From Nageia nagi (Eukaryota > Pinophyta): DNA of 64,000 nt. The notes beneath the pieces were generated by a model. It was not told the origin of the DNA. It worked only from the letters and a program-made list of their open reading frames with translations, and made no database searches. The DNA is taken from positions 188,418,001 through 188,482,000 of the forward strand of contig JBITNC010000001.1 of the NCBI GenBank assembly GCA_050084985.1, written 5' to 3'. Each line of letters opens with the position of its first letter. The first letter of the stretch is position 1. A program made the translations under genes and the position numbers. Positions 33,942 to 46,254 of this stretch are shown piece after piece.

Positions 33942-35246
33942 TGATTGGAGTTTTTAGGGTGTGTATTTAAGCTCTCCTAATGAACATCTCATTGTGTCTG
34001 ACCCTTAGGAATGATCAATATTATGAGATTCAAATTTTGCACCTTTCATCAAGAGAGAAACTCCTTATAATGTCAATCCAAGATCGTAGAGATTTTATGC
34101 TAAAGCTCATGCTATATACACCCATTTATAAAGAGATCTAGTTCTACAGAAAGCATGAAATTGCATAAAATAAATCCTACTCTAAATATAGCAAATGGGT
34201 GATAGATCCTTCCTCTTTATACAAACAAGGGGATCCTTCCTTGTTGCATTAAGAGGAGATCATCATCCCCTTTACAATAACTCAAGAAAGAACCAGAACA
34301 AATGGAGATGCAAGTAATTTTATTTAAAAAATAGAATTCACAATAAGTTTCCCTTACATCCTCTTCTCTTCTACTCCTCTCATTCATGGATGAGAGAAAA
34401 GAGTATATTTTATTCTAAAATATAACTATTTATATTATTACCCTATTATTGGTTATCCCAAATACCAAATAAATCTCTAAGACCCTAAAATCAAGGCATA
34501 TGGTTGTATTCAATAATATCAAAGATTTTTGGTGTCTAATTCCAACAAAGAATATCTTATATGATTATTACAACTATCAACCCATAAATAATCTTATTAC
34601 AACATAGCACAAAGAATGTTATTAACTCATCAATTTATTCCATAGTTGATGTTGTAGTTGTATATGCTTAGTTGGTTGAGTTTAACTTTTCTTGAATCTA
34701 CTCTTGTAGACATGTTCCTGTAGGTGACTATTTTGTAGTCATCCCTATAATGATTGTATTTGGAAACATCCCTATAATCATTGTATTTGCAAACATCCTT
34801 ATAATTTTGCAGATATCCCTATAATCATTGTATTTGCAAACATCCTTGTAATTTTGCAGATATCCCTATAATCAGTGTGTTCTATACACATCCTTGTAAT
34901 TCTATAGACATCCTTGTAATCATGTGTTCTATAGACATTTTCCTAAAATCTGTATTCTATAGATGCTTCTAAATTAGACTGTAAATACTCCTATAACATA
35001 CTTTTATAGCAAACTATAGATATTCTTGTAGCACTTCCAATTACTACAATATCAACCTTATACTTCTTTATCCTTATGTTTTTGAGTTTATTAAGACCTA
35101 AAAAGTAATTATCGAGCCCATAATTACTCCTTTACTCATTATTCATATAACATCAATAATGCAAGTAAATATCACAATACACACTCATAATGTTGTAAAT
35201 AAAGCTCTTTAATTCATATTGATGAGGCCAAAAATAGGATTCATCA
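33942..35246 (-). repeat. 3' LTR of element K
   Basis: This 1305-bp LTR matches 39805-41078 along its length with many substitutions. It contains a run of about 30-bp units (34735-34935) built on ATCCCTATAATCATTGTATTTGCAAAC-like text. The polypurine tract lies just outside at 35247-35262 on the minus strand. Confidence 0.85.
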
Positions 35247-38214
35247 TCTATCCCCTCTTGAAGATGTTGTTGGTCCCTTCAACAACAAAGTGTTTCTACC
35301 TTCAAGATATCCTTTGATGTTGTCTTTCCTAAAATCAAATGCTTTTGAACATCTTATTTATTCTATTGTACCTGCATCACCAAGTTGCCCATAAGGTTTT
35401 TCAACTTGATGCTTCATTAGATTACCATTTTTGGTTTTCAATCTAATGGATTTTTTTAACCTTTTTTTCATAATAAGAAGATCGTAATAAATTATAGCTA
35501 ATGTGACTATATTTTGATCAAAAGCATCAAGATGATACTTGAATGTATTTATGGATAAAAGTAAATCATCAATTTACCATATCCCATATTGTGCAACACC
35601 AAACCTTATCAACATTATGATATGCTTTATTACCTCTTTTTGGTTAATGCATGATTGCATGTATACTTGAGATGCTCCTACATTAAACACCTCAAGTAAA
35701 AGAATTTCCAATTTCTTATCAATATCAAATTATCCTATAGTCCTCCATTGTGGTTTTGTTACCTGAAGTAATTGTTATCCTATAGAAAGCAATTATGTAG
35801 AATGTCCTACAACATATTTGTAGAAGTATTGTAATAGATCTATAGAAGCACCTATAATAGATTTGCAATGTACAAAACTAATAGACTTACAAAAGCTTCT
35901 GTAACAATTTTGTAGAAATACTTATTATACCTATAGAAATAACCAACCATGTGATTGCAACAATAATTGTAAAATGCTACTAATATCCAACCTACGTACA
36001 TCTATGGAATGGAGAAATACGGTTGAAGTAAATAGGTAAGTCTCATAGCTCGAGGGAAAGCTATAAACTCTCCAAAAGTTGGATCCCTCAATCCAAATTT
36101 GGCTTCTATATATATCCTTTATTGCAGTGAACATTAGTAACCATAATTCCTTGTGTAGAATTTGTAATACTAGAATGATAAACACAAATAGTGTCCCCGC
36201 CCCCCAACTAAGATGTCACTGGTTCCATAGTGATATAAAAATAGTATCATAAAAGGAATGATATATGCATCACCCAATAGTATGTGACTAATCATGAAGA
36301 CTCATAATAAAATTCATATTATGATAATGGATTATTCACACTAGAAATCATAGAAATTCTAAAAGCTACAATTTGGTAGAGGGACAAGAGTTGAAGTAGA
36401 TAAGTTTTTCATATCTACCTGCAAAGATATAAAATAGTAAATATTATTGAGTAGTACCTCTTATATTCATCAATCCTTTCTCCATTTTTTTTGTAATCCT
36501 TGTAGCTATATATTGTAACAATTTCTCATGGATTGATCTCCATCTCTACAACATAGAATTCCTCCTCTAGACATGAACAATTATTGGTAGTTGCTCATGT
36601 GAGCAACATTTTACTTGTAATGGTGGTTATGAATAGATGTAGGAGTTATTTAAAATGGTATGATATGAAGTTAATGATATAAAATGGATTATTAGTAGAT
36701 GGAATGGGTGTGTGGAGTGAAGAAGTTGAAAGTGGTATAGATGGTGGAATAGTGGAGGTTCAACTGGAGATAAAAAAACTATAAAGAGGTATAAATGATA
36801 GAAGTGTGAATATGTATATGGAGGTAAAGTGAGTAAGAAAGAAAAATCATTGAGAAGAGTTGCAAGCACATTGTCATTCACCTATTCTAAAAATAAACAT
36901 GTTATGAAAATTATCATTGCAACATAAATATATACAATATTCATCCAAGTTTACAAAATAATCATTTTTCATAAGTGCAGTCTTCTTGAGAATGTATGTA
37001 ACAAATCAATTTCTACTATCATGTACATGCAAATCAGATACGATAACTTTCCCTTCAAGGTCTACAACAACTATTAGATTTTCTATAATATAATAATTAA
37101 TGGAAGAAGAAAATTTATAGCATATTCTTCTTCCTAAAATCATAATTATAAGAAAAATAGATTCAAAAGTTTAGTTTTTGAGACTTATAATTATACACAA
37201 ATCATTATCATGGATATTGATTTGTTCTACTAAAGATGAGCTTTTTGAAATGTCTCCATGATAGTTCACTTGAATGCTCATACTAGAGATTTTATAGTCA
37301 TAAGATTAAGAAGCTAATTGTTCAAACATTTATAAATATAAAAAGTTTGCTTCTATATTTTATTTCATGAATCTAGTGGATGAAAAATTAAAATATGTAC
37401 TAAAGATAACTTGCATGAAGAATGTAATGCATAAAAGATAATGAAATGATACCCTTTTTACTATTGTCTTTGAAAGGCTTTTGTGGAGTGCGATGGATGC
37501 CAAAATTATGAAGAGTGATGAAATAAAAGTTATGATACAATATTTATGAGTCAATTATTTCATTATAATAGTGTTCATAACTCAAATTTCACACAATGTT
37601 TAACTTTCTCATCCAATATCATAGTTAAGTTAATAAACAACATGATTTTCCAAAGTTGCAAACTCTAGAAAAATAAATTTCTCCATTAACCATAACTCTT
37701 GCAAACAATTCTAAGATCAAATTAAAATAAAATATGTAAAAATAAGTTTTAAATATTATCTTATACATTATATTCAACTTGTAAATCATCCCTCAAATTA
37801 AACCAATCTGCTGCAAAAATTTCTATTATGGATGACTTGGCCAACAGAACAACCTAGACCAAGTGGTAGTGTAGAAGTCATAACATTTCCATATAAGTTA
37901 AAATGCTATGATTTAAAATATTTTGGAAATTATTATTCAATCAATATTCACATTACAAACATAACTTTTCCATAAATTTGGTTCACATTGCAAAATTGTA
38001 ATCAAAATGACTCAATGTTTATATGTTTCACAATTTGCAATCTCAAAAAAGCATAAACAATTCTGACTATATCTTTTATTTCCCATATCAAAATATAAAT
38101 TGTAATATTATTTAGGTATTATATTCTAACATGTTTATTTAACAAAAAAATTGTTTCTTGAATCATGCAATTGGTTCCTTAAATATATCTTGAAATAACC
38201 TTTTCTATAACTAA

Positions 38215-38830
38215 TTTTGTCATTTGTATTACAAAACCCATGTTACTATTTCATGTGTAACTTATTCATTTTAAAATGAAATTAAAAAGTTCTAATTGAA
38301 GATGAAACTAGACTTGGAGAGATATCTTCCATATAAATAGAATTAACTAAAACAACCATTTTATACTTCAAATTTGTTGTGCAACAATCAACTGTAATGT
38401 TATTTTTATATTTCTTAACTTGGACATCTAGTCATTATTTTGGGTATATCTCCTTCGTTTGGTTACGAAATGATATGATTCAAATTTCAAAATGGACTAT
38501 ACATAGAGAGGTATCTCTCATATAAACAAGTTTAGAAAATAAGTTTGTTTGGTATTCAAATTTTGAGATGGAAAATTCTATTATATAGAATTTTTGCATT
38601 TTACAATTTAGACCCCTAGTCACTAGTTTTAGCGTATCTTTTTCATATTATATCCAAATCACCTTATTCAAATTCGATAATTTTATAGAAAAAGAGAGAT
38701 ATCTACCATATAAATATGTTTAGAAAATCATATCATTTGGTATCCCATTTTTATGATAGAAAATATTTTTATACATAAAGTTATGCATTTTCCAAAAAGT
38801 ATAAATTTAACTTTTCTTAGGTTGAATATC
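38215..38830 (-). repeat. About three copies of a 188-bp tandem repeat in the leader of K
   Basis: The phrase GAGAGATATCT.CCATATAAATA recurs with TATCT starts at 38323, 38512 and 38700 (spacing 189 and 188 bp). Each is followed by GTTTAGAAAAT..., a TTTGGTAT box and GTCAnTnnTTTnnGnnTATCT. Similarity between units is moderate, so the array is old. Confidence 0.7.
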
Positions 38831-39782
38831 AAGAAGATTATAAATCCAAATGAGATAAATTAGTAACCCTTGAGAACTTGGAATATAGGGCTATTAAAAT
38901 ACCATATATTACTTAATTACATCATGCAAAACCATATATAAACCAAAGGTTTAAAAATCCCAACTTGTCATTTTTGACTATTATGAAATTTGAGACAGTC
39001 AAATAGCCTAAAGTGTAATTTTGTAAAAATGAAATTAAAAATATTATAACACTTGAGATATATGAAAAGTTCCATGGAAAATATAACATTTAGCTCCATC
39101 CTTATACCAAATATGATCAATAATCAATATGATTAACCTGGAAAATTTAGAGCTCAAGATCTTTGAAAAAAAGTATTTTTGGATTTTTATTGAAGAAACA
39201 ACTATAAATAATATATTTAGGATATCTTCTTTATAGAGAATAAATAATATTCCAACCATACATGCATAAACATATTTTTTAGCTATAGATTTACAAAATA
39301 AATAAAAATTGTATAGATCATGGTAAATCCATAAGGATCAATTCATTTTTGTAATGATATTTTCAATTTTCTAATAGTGGGGGGATCACTATTAAAAATT
39401 ATAAATCTATTGCAATAAAATAAACTATAGAATACCTAGATAAGAAAAATAACATGTGAAAGAAATTATGAAGAAAACATTAAAAATAACAAAAATACAC
39501 CAAACAAAAATTTCAAATCAAACCAGCTAAAAATGGAATCCAAAAATTAAATTATAAAATAAAAATAAATATACCTGAGTCTCTCCCAATCATCATCTTG
39601 CTGGAAAGGGTTGGATCTTCCATGGATTTTTCATGCATTAGATTCATACTCCATTACATATCAAATTAGATTTGTATCAAATTTTGTTGAAGAAATTATA
39701 TAACATGCATGTAATATTCCCCAATATTATTTCTAGTCTTCAATCCTCTAGCCAAAAATCGAACTCTAAATGGTGCCCTAAC

Positions 39783-39802
39783 TTCCCCAAAAACTATGCC
39801 AA
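39783..39802 (-). other. Degenerate primer-binding site of element K
   Basis: The minus strand after the LTR end reads TTTTGGCATAGTTTTTGGGGAA. This resembles the tRNA-Asp-type site of plant Athila/Tat elements (TGGCGCCGTTGCCGGGGA), with most differences being C to T or G to A. Confidence 0.55.
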
Positions 39803-39804
39803 AA

Positions 39805-41078
39805 TGATGGGAGTTTTTAGGGTGTATCTTTAAGCTCTCCTAATGAACATATCATTATGTTTGACTCTTAAGAATGATCAATATGATGAGATTCCAATTT
39901 TGCACCTTTCATCAAGAGAGAAATTCCTTCTAATGTTAATACGAGATCATATAGATTTTGTGCTAAATCTTATGCTATATACACCTATTTACAAAGAGGT
40001 TTAGTTATATGGAAAATTTGAAATTGCATAAAATAAATCCTACTCTACATCTAGCTAACAGGCGATGGATCCTTTCTCTTTATACAAACAAGGGGATCCT
40101 TTCTTGTTGCATTAAGAGGAGATCGCCATCCCCTTTCCAATAACTAAAGGAAGAACCAAAACAAATGAAGATGCAAGTAATTTTATTTAAAAAATGGAGT
40201 ACACAATAATTTTCCCTTACATCTTCTTCTCTTCTACTCCTCTCCTTCACGAATGAGAGAAAAGAGTATATTTTATTCTAAAATATAACTACTTCTATTA
40301 TTACCCTATTGTTGGTTATCCTAAATACCAAATAAATCTCTAATATCCTAAAATCAAGGCATATGGTTGTAGTCAATAACCATCCAAGATTCTTGGTGTC
40401 TACTTCCAACCAAGAATATCTTATATGATTATTACAACTAGCAACCCATAAATAAACTTATTACAACATAACACAAAGAATATTATTGATTAATCAATTG
40501 ATTCTATAGTTGATGTTGTAGTTGGATATGCTTAGTTGGTTGAGTTTAACTTTTCTTGAATCTGCTAATGCAGATGTGTTCCTATAGGTGACTATATTTT
40601 ACAATCATCCCTATAATCATTGTATTTATGGATTTCCTTGTAATCATTGTATTTGTAGATATCTCTGTAATCACTATATTTGTAGACATCCTTGTAATTC
40701 TACAAATATCCCTATAATCACTATGTTCTGTAGACATCCCTATAATCACTATGTTTTGTAGATATTTTCTTGTAACTTGTATTATGTAGATGCTCCTAAA
40801 TTAGACTTCAAATACTCCTGTAGTAGACTCTTGTAGCAAACTGTAGATATTCCTGTAGCACTTCCATAAACTACAATATCAATGTTATACTTCTTTATCC
40901 TTGTGCTTTATTTTGTAGTTTACTAAGTCCTCAAAAGTAATTCTTGAGTCCTTAATTACTGCTTTACTCATTATTCACATAATATCAATAATGCAAGTAA
41001 ATATCACAATACACACTTGTAATTTTGTAAATAAATCTCTTTAATACTCATTGATGAGGCCAAAAATAAGACTCATCA
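39805..41078 (-). repeat. 5' LTR of element K
   Basis: The 1274-bp partner of 33942-35246. It carries the same internal series of short units (40590-40790) with phrases like ATCCCTATAATCACTATGTTCTG. Confidence 0.85.
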
Positions 41079-42247
41079 ATGTGCCTATTTTTTTAATCCT
41101 TATTCTTACATTTATACTAGAATAACTTGGAAAAATTCCATTTTTCAAACATGTATAAATATATTCATACCAAGGAGAAATTGAAATACGTTCATTAGCA
41201 AAACATGAATCTTCAATAAAATCTTCAACTAGATAATCATGAGAAGGCTTACCCAAATTTGTGATTTTAATAATTATCTCTTCATATTCTATCTAAATAG
41301 GAGCCAAAGAAGTTGCACTTTCCATAACATCCACATATCCATTATTTTCCCTTGAAATATTATCAATCTCATATTCATTAAAGTACATGAGAAGATTGTT
41401 GACCATCTCCTTATATTCCCAAAGCTTCTCATTGTTTGTATTATAGATTCCATTTATTTTCTTAACAACCATTTGGGAATCAATATATACCTTTATCTTT
41501 TTCATTTTCAAAATAATTGCAACTTTCAATCCCAAAATAAATATCTCATATTTATTCATATCATTTATATAATCAAAGCTCAATCTACATGACATAGGAA
41601 TCACATTACTACATGAGGAGAAACCAATATAATTTTTGCCTCCACTCCATGGGTGCATTTGGAACCATCAAAATATAAAGTCCATTATTGATTTTCATTC
41701 TCAACAAAACCAACACACTCACCCAAAAACTCTTCATTAAGGTAGTCTTTGTGAGAGATGAAAACAAGGTCAAATTATTGCAACAACATAACCCACTTAA
41801 CAACTCATCTAGAAAGTTGGGTTTGGATAAAAGACACCTTAAATAATTTGATTGAGCAACTATATAAGTGGTATATTTAACATATAATGACTTAGATTTT
41901 TCATCACAAAGACAATAGAAAGTGTGACTTCTTAATAGGATACGTATATATTATTTCATAATCAATCCATGTATTTCTAACATAATAAATTACCCTTTCT
42001 CTAATCTCTTCATTTTTTTTGTAAGCATTGGGGGAAATGCTTTTAATGTAGTAATAATATAAAGCAAAAATGACTTATTTTCATCAAGTATAGCTAAGAT
42101 AGTAGCATTATAGATATAAATTTTTATTTCTTCAAAAAAATTAGCACTTTTGATCCAATACCAAACTTGATATCTTTCTTTTAATAAATGTGAAAATAGA
42201 GAGCACAGGTGGCCTTGAGATGACTTTGAAAATTTTGAAACCCTCAT
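41079..42247 (-). pseudogene. Gypsy element L, RT tail and RNase H
   Basis: On the minus strand: the RT thumb/connection (SQGHLCSLFSHLLKERYQVW, FFEEIKIYI) at 42247-41990; the tether between RT and RNase H (WVMLLQQFDLVFISHKDYLN) near 41810; an RNase H core with LYFDGSKCTHGVEA, MNKYEIFILGLKVAI and KVYIDSQMVVKKI (41700-41420); then PSHDYLVEDFIED in the RNase H-integrase spacer to 41079. Frame changes and stops are present. It ends at the border of K and resumes as integrase at 33941. Confidence 0.85.
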
Positions 42248-42626
42248 AGAGTGAGGTATTGTTAATAAGAAATGATTTGTAGGTTTCTCTATGAGCTACA
42301 ACTTGAGAAATATGGAACATAGAAGAGTCTTTGAGCTAAGATGAAATTTAGAAGATGGAGGTGAGAACAAACATAAGATGAAACCTATGTATGTAGTTTG
42401 AGGATGTGGACTCATGATAATCCCATAAACAAGATGTTGGGGATGAAATGGAGGAAAATAATGGAAAGTGAAAAGATGAAAAAACCTATGGAAACCAAGA
42501 GAGGACCTATGTTAAATGATAATTTGTGTTAATAATCTTCTAAGATCTATAGGGGAAACCTTTAGGTATTAGTGTGGGGCCAATACCTAGAAGCAAATCC
42601 TTGTTCCTTGACATTTGGCTTATAGC
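42248..42626. other. Unrecognised DNA between L and element A
   Basis: No motif was recognised. The last five bases before the LTR of A are ATAGC. Confidence 0.5.
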
Positions 42627-43130
42627 TGTTGGAATGTATAATGCATTATTATAAGGTTCTTCATGTAAATTCATTTATACTTAAGGGTATCCCTAGATAC
42701 ATTAAGTATTTAAGTGAATATGATAATGTAACTTGTCCATCAATCCATCTCATGAGCATGCCCCTTAGGTAAAAGGGTGAAGCATATCATGATATTGTAC
42801 ATTGGTTAAAAAGATGATCCAAGGGAGCAGTTTTTCCTATAAATGGAGGACCCTCTCCTTGAAGATTACTTACTCAATTTTGTAGCAAAGTTATACTCTA
42901 AGAATGTTAGGAGAAATGAGAAAGAGGCCTTATAAGAGAGTGTTCTTTGAGAATAAGAAGATCTTAAATTATTGGATGTACTTTCTCCCATGAGAGGAAC
43001 CACTTTACATATGTGTCAATTTTTTAATATTGGTTATTGTGTTTATGCTATGTTTTTATTTATGTTTTAAAGAGTTTTCATTTGATCTTGAGAGATAAGG
43101 AATTTATTCTTTTAAGATTTTTTTTCATCA
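42627..43130 (+). repeat. 5' LTR of element A
   Basis: The LTR starts TGTTGGAATGTATAATGC and ends TTTTCATCA (504 bp). A promoter-like CCTATAAATGGAGG lies near 42838. TGGTATCAGAGGTTGG (43133-43148) follows as the primer-binding site. Confidence 0.88.
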
Positions 43131-45443
43131 TTTGGTATCAGAGGTTGGTGTGATGGCTACTCTTCAACATCCTTGAAGGTTCATCCCACTCCTTCTTCCA
43201 TCTTCTTTCATGAGGTAAAAGATTTGAAGGTATAATTATCTCCTTTTTCAAGATTATTTTTTACCTCATGAGATACTACATTGTTTTTATGTGTTTTTCA
43301 CAATATATTATTGTTATGACATGACATACTAATAGTTTTTGTTAGTTACAAATTTTTAAAGAATTTGTATACAAATAACAATAATGTATTGTGATAATAA
43401 TTTTTATGTTTAAATTTTTTTGATTTCTTAAATAATTTGTAAAATTATTTTTACTTGGATAAATAAAAATGCCTTATATGTCATTGTCAATATATATAAC
43501 ATAATTTAAATAAAAAAATGTAAACATAGGTAGTTCCATTCACTTGACTATATAATGTCAATAGTCAACAACAAGGTCTATTTGTACTTTTTTTAATAAC
43601 AACACTCTAAAAAATGAAATGAGACATATTTTCCTTTCTGCATGGAAGTTGGCCCATGTTTTTACAAAATTTTATATCTCCAATGTTTGAAATATTGGAA
43701 TCATTCACAACATGCATCAATTTTCTATGTGCTTAACTTGTGATCATTGCTTTCCATGAAAATGTGACTGTGCCATGCAAATCAACTCATGGGCCAGTGA
43801 AAGAGGGGTGTGCTTCCCACCACCACAACCTCTATTTTATGGTTATCCATACTTTATTTGAGTGCTACCTTGGTGGCTCTTGTTGGTAGAGTTTTGGTAA
43901 AAGTTATGAGTTTGGCTTTACAAACTGCCACCATAATCCTTGAAATTGTATTTGCACATGCATTTTATCAACACCATGTACCTTATGTATTATTCCATTT
44001 ATTGGCTATAAAAGTTTTGCATATTGTCTAACAAGGCACCCATAACCATAACATTTGATGAAAAAAAAATCAACTACTCTTCAATGGATGTCCATCCCAA
44101 AACCTTATGTAACCTTCGTTAGTTCAACATTGTATAAGCTCATGACTATGGAGACGTTGGTGATGGTGGTTGTGGGTGTGGTGGGCTACATCGTAACCCA
44201 TCCCTTCACTCCATATTGGGGAAATACTAGCAAAGTCTATGGAGTCTACATCTAACCACCTCTCCCTTTGCTTGACCCCTCCTTTACCTCTATTTATAAT
44301 CGAAATCATGTATTAATAGAGGTTGAAATAATAGGCCATAAGTTGCCTTGGTGTAGCAGGAGGGTTGAAATGCAATCAGGGTATGCTCAAAGGTTCTTCA
44401 TATCTCTAATAACTCGATCAAGAGATTCTTTTTTTAACCTGAACATAATTTTTAATTGTTACTATACTGTCAAAGAAGCAATTCTTTATTGTTAATCTCT
44501 CCATCCATAACAAAGGTATTGTATTTGGCTTGTACCTTGTTGCCCCCATTTGCATTACCCTTGCAAACCTACAAGTCTTCAGATTCCTCACCTTACCTCT
44601 TAATGAGGCCCTTTAATTTTCTGCATTAGTCCTTATTAGCCTTTGTTTACATTTAAGCTATTTTTGTAAGGGAAAGGGGGGCATTTTTTATTATATGAGG
44701 AGGGAATTAATTAATTAAGAAAAGGGAGGCCTTTATTTTAAAAAGGGAGATGGTGGAATTATTAGGAGTGAATGTTTTTTTGAAGAGGGGGGGAAACTAT
44801 TTTTAGAGGGCCATTTCATATCTATTGAAAAAAATATTAGTATAGGGAGAATTTTTTAAATTCTTAAAGTGGGGTGATTTTTTAAGTAAATAAAGGGGGA
44901 GATCCCTTGATTTATTTTACTTAAAATATTGGATTTTTGCCCAAAAACATTACTCTCTCCTTGTAAATACATCCTCTTGGGGTTGTGAACAAAACCTATT
45001 GGACTCTTAGGTTTCAAAATCTGGATGGTGTATCTTTTTTTAAGTACTTTACTTTATGCACCTTTGCTCTTATCTCTTGAAAAATTGCAAATATTGAAAG
45101 TACAACCTTTAAAATGAACACATTTGCATGTTTTATTTCACAACATGACTTATTTAGGGAGCCATGAGGGGAGGATAAGGCATACTAGAGCCTTTAGTTT
45201 GTCAATCCAAATGGTGTAAATTTTGTACTTCTTAGTTGCCCTTAAGTCCTATGTTGGTCTGGACATAACTCCATATAGGTGGACATGCATGTGTGTGGTG
45301 ATACCACATGTCCATAATTTCATTCAAGAATTATTTTGATAACCTAGGAGGACAACTTAAAACCTAATAAAAATAAAATGTGGTTGATTCAGTATACATC
45401 ATATGCTTGGAAACTAGCTAGTACTTCTCTTTGTGAGAGTATA
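43131..45443 (+). other. Leader of element A, with a conserved block
   Basis: Noncoding leader. About 43780-44290 is visibly richer in C and G and differs from the leaders of B and C. About 44983-45420 is strongly similar to 50610-51010 (B) and 62735-63120 (C), with shared phrases AAAATGAACACAT, CACAACATGACTT, GGGAGCCATGAGG and GTGATACCACATGTCC. The last lies in a potential hairpin: GGACATG and CATGTCC bracket an inner GTGGT-GAT-ACCAC. Confidence 0.7.
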
Positions 45444-45829
45444 TTGTTGACCATAGAGGAACTGGTTGAGTATTGCTAGGACTTGAGCTCCATCATAGCT
45501 TGGATTTATCACCAAATGTTGCATGAGATAATCTAGGTGAAGGCCTAATTTTAAACAAGAAAATAACCTCAACTCTACCCTCTCAACAACAATGTTACTT
45601 GGTTATAATAAATGTTGAATTCACAGGACATATAATTTGTTGACCATAGAGGAACTGGTTGAGTATTGCTAGGACTTGAGCTCCATCATAGCTTCGATTT
45701 ATCACCAAATGTTGCATGAGATAATCTAGGTGAAGGCCTAATTTTAAACAAGAAAATAACCTCAACTCTACCCTCTCAACAACAATGTTACTTGGTTATA
45801 ATAAATGTTGAATTCTCAGGACATATAAT
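45444..45829 (+). repeat. 193-bp tandem duplication in element A
   Basis: Two nearly identical 193-bp copies start TTGTTGACCATAGAGG at 45444 and 45637. I count only two or three differences, so the duplication is much younger than the decay of the rest of A. Confidence 0.92.
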
Positions 45830-46254
45830 TTGTTGGGTTGAATATATCTTGTACAATGTGAAATTGGTTAACAATCACCATGCTTTATTGATTACCTTGG
45901 TTAAATAAATTCAACATGTGTAGTTGATTAATTTGTTCAATGAATTATAATTGTTATATAGTCTAATGATCTCATTTTTTTTATACCTTAATCTTCTTAA
46001 TGGATTGAAATTTATACTTCTTTAAGTGTAAATATTTGGTGGTATTATTAATTGAGAAATAATATCATGGTAATAAAACCTTAGAGTCTTGTGCATGATA
46101 TATGACACTATATGTAATAATACCTTCCATGTTTATAAGTGTTTTATGCAAATGAATTAGTAACTTCCATGGTTGCAAGTTTATGTCCATTTTTTTAGAT
46201 TGATATCTATCTACTTTTGAAAAGTGTTTACATTCTTCATTTTTACTAGAAAAA

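Larger units (their letters stand above)
35247..39804 (-). other. Interior of element K, no coding motifs
   Basis: Very AT-rich, without gag, protease, RT, RNase H or integrase motifs. Open frames such as 35931-36185 and 36627-36881 have low-complexity Leu/His/Phe-rich translations and no family resemblance. The 3' half contains phrases such as CTACAACATATTTGTAGAAG that resemble the LTR minisatellite. The 5' leader half contains a 188-bp tandem repeat. Confidence 0.65.
33942..41078 (-). mobile_element. Gypsy-like LTR element K, noncoding, inserted in L
   Basis: A direct repeat of about 1.3 kb (33942-35246 and 39805-41078) has ends TGAT.GGAG (plus strand) and TCATCA. On the minus strand a primer-binding-site-like string follows the copy at 39805 and a purine tract (AAGAGGGGATAGA) precedes the copy at 35246, so the element runs on the minus strand. 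The 4.56-kb interior has no recognisable gag or pol in any frame. The insertion separates the integrase part of L from its RNase H part. Flanks (CTATG / ATGTG) do not give a clean target duplication at my chosen ends. Confidence 0.85.
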
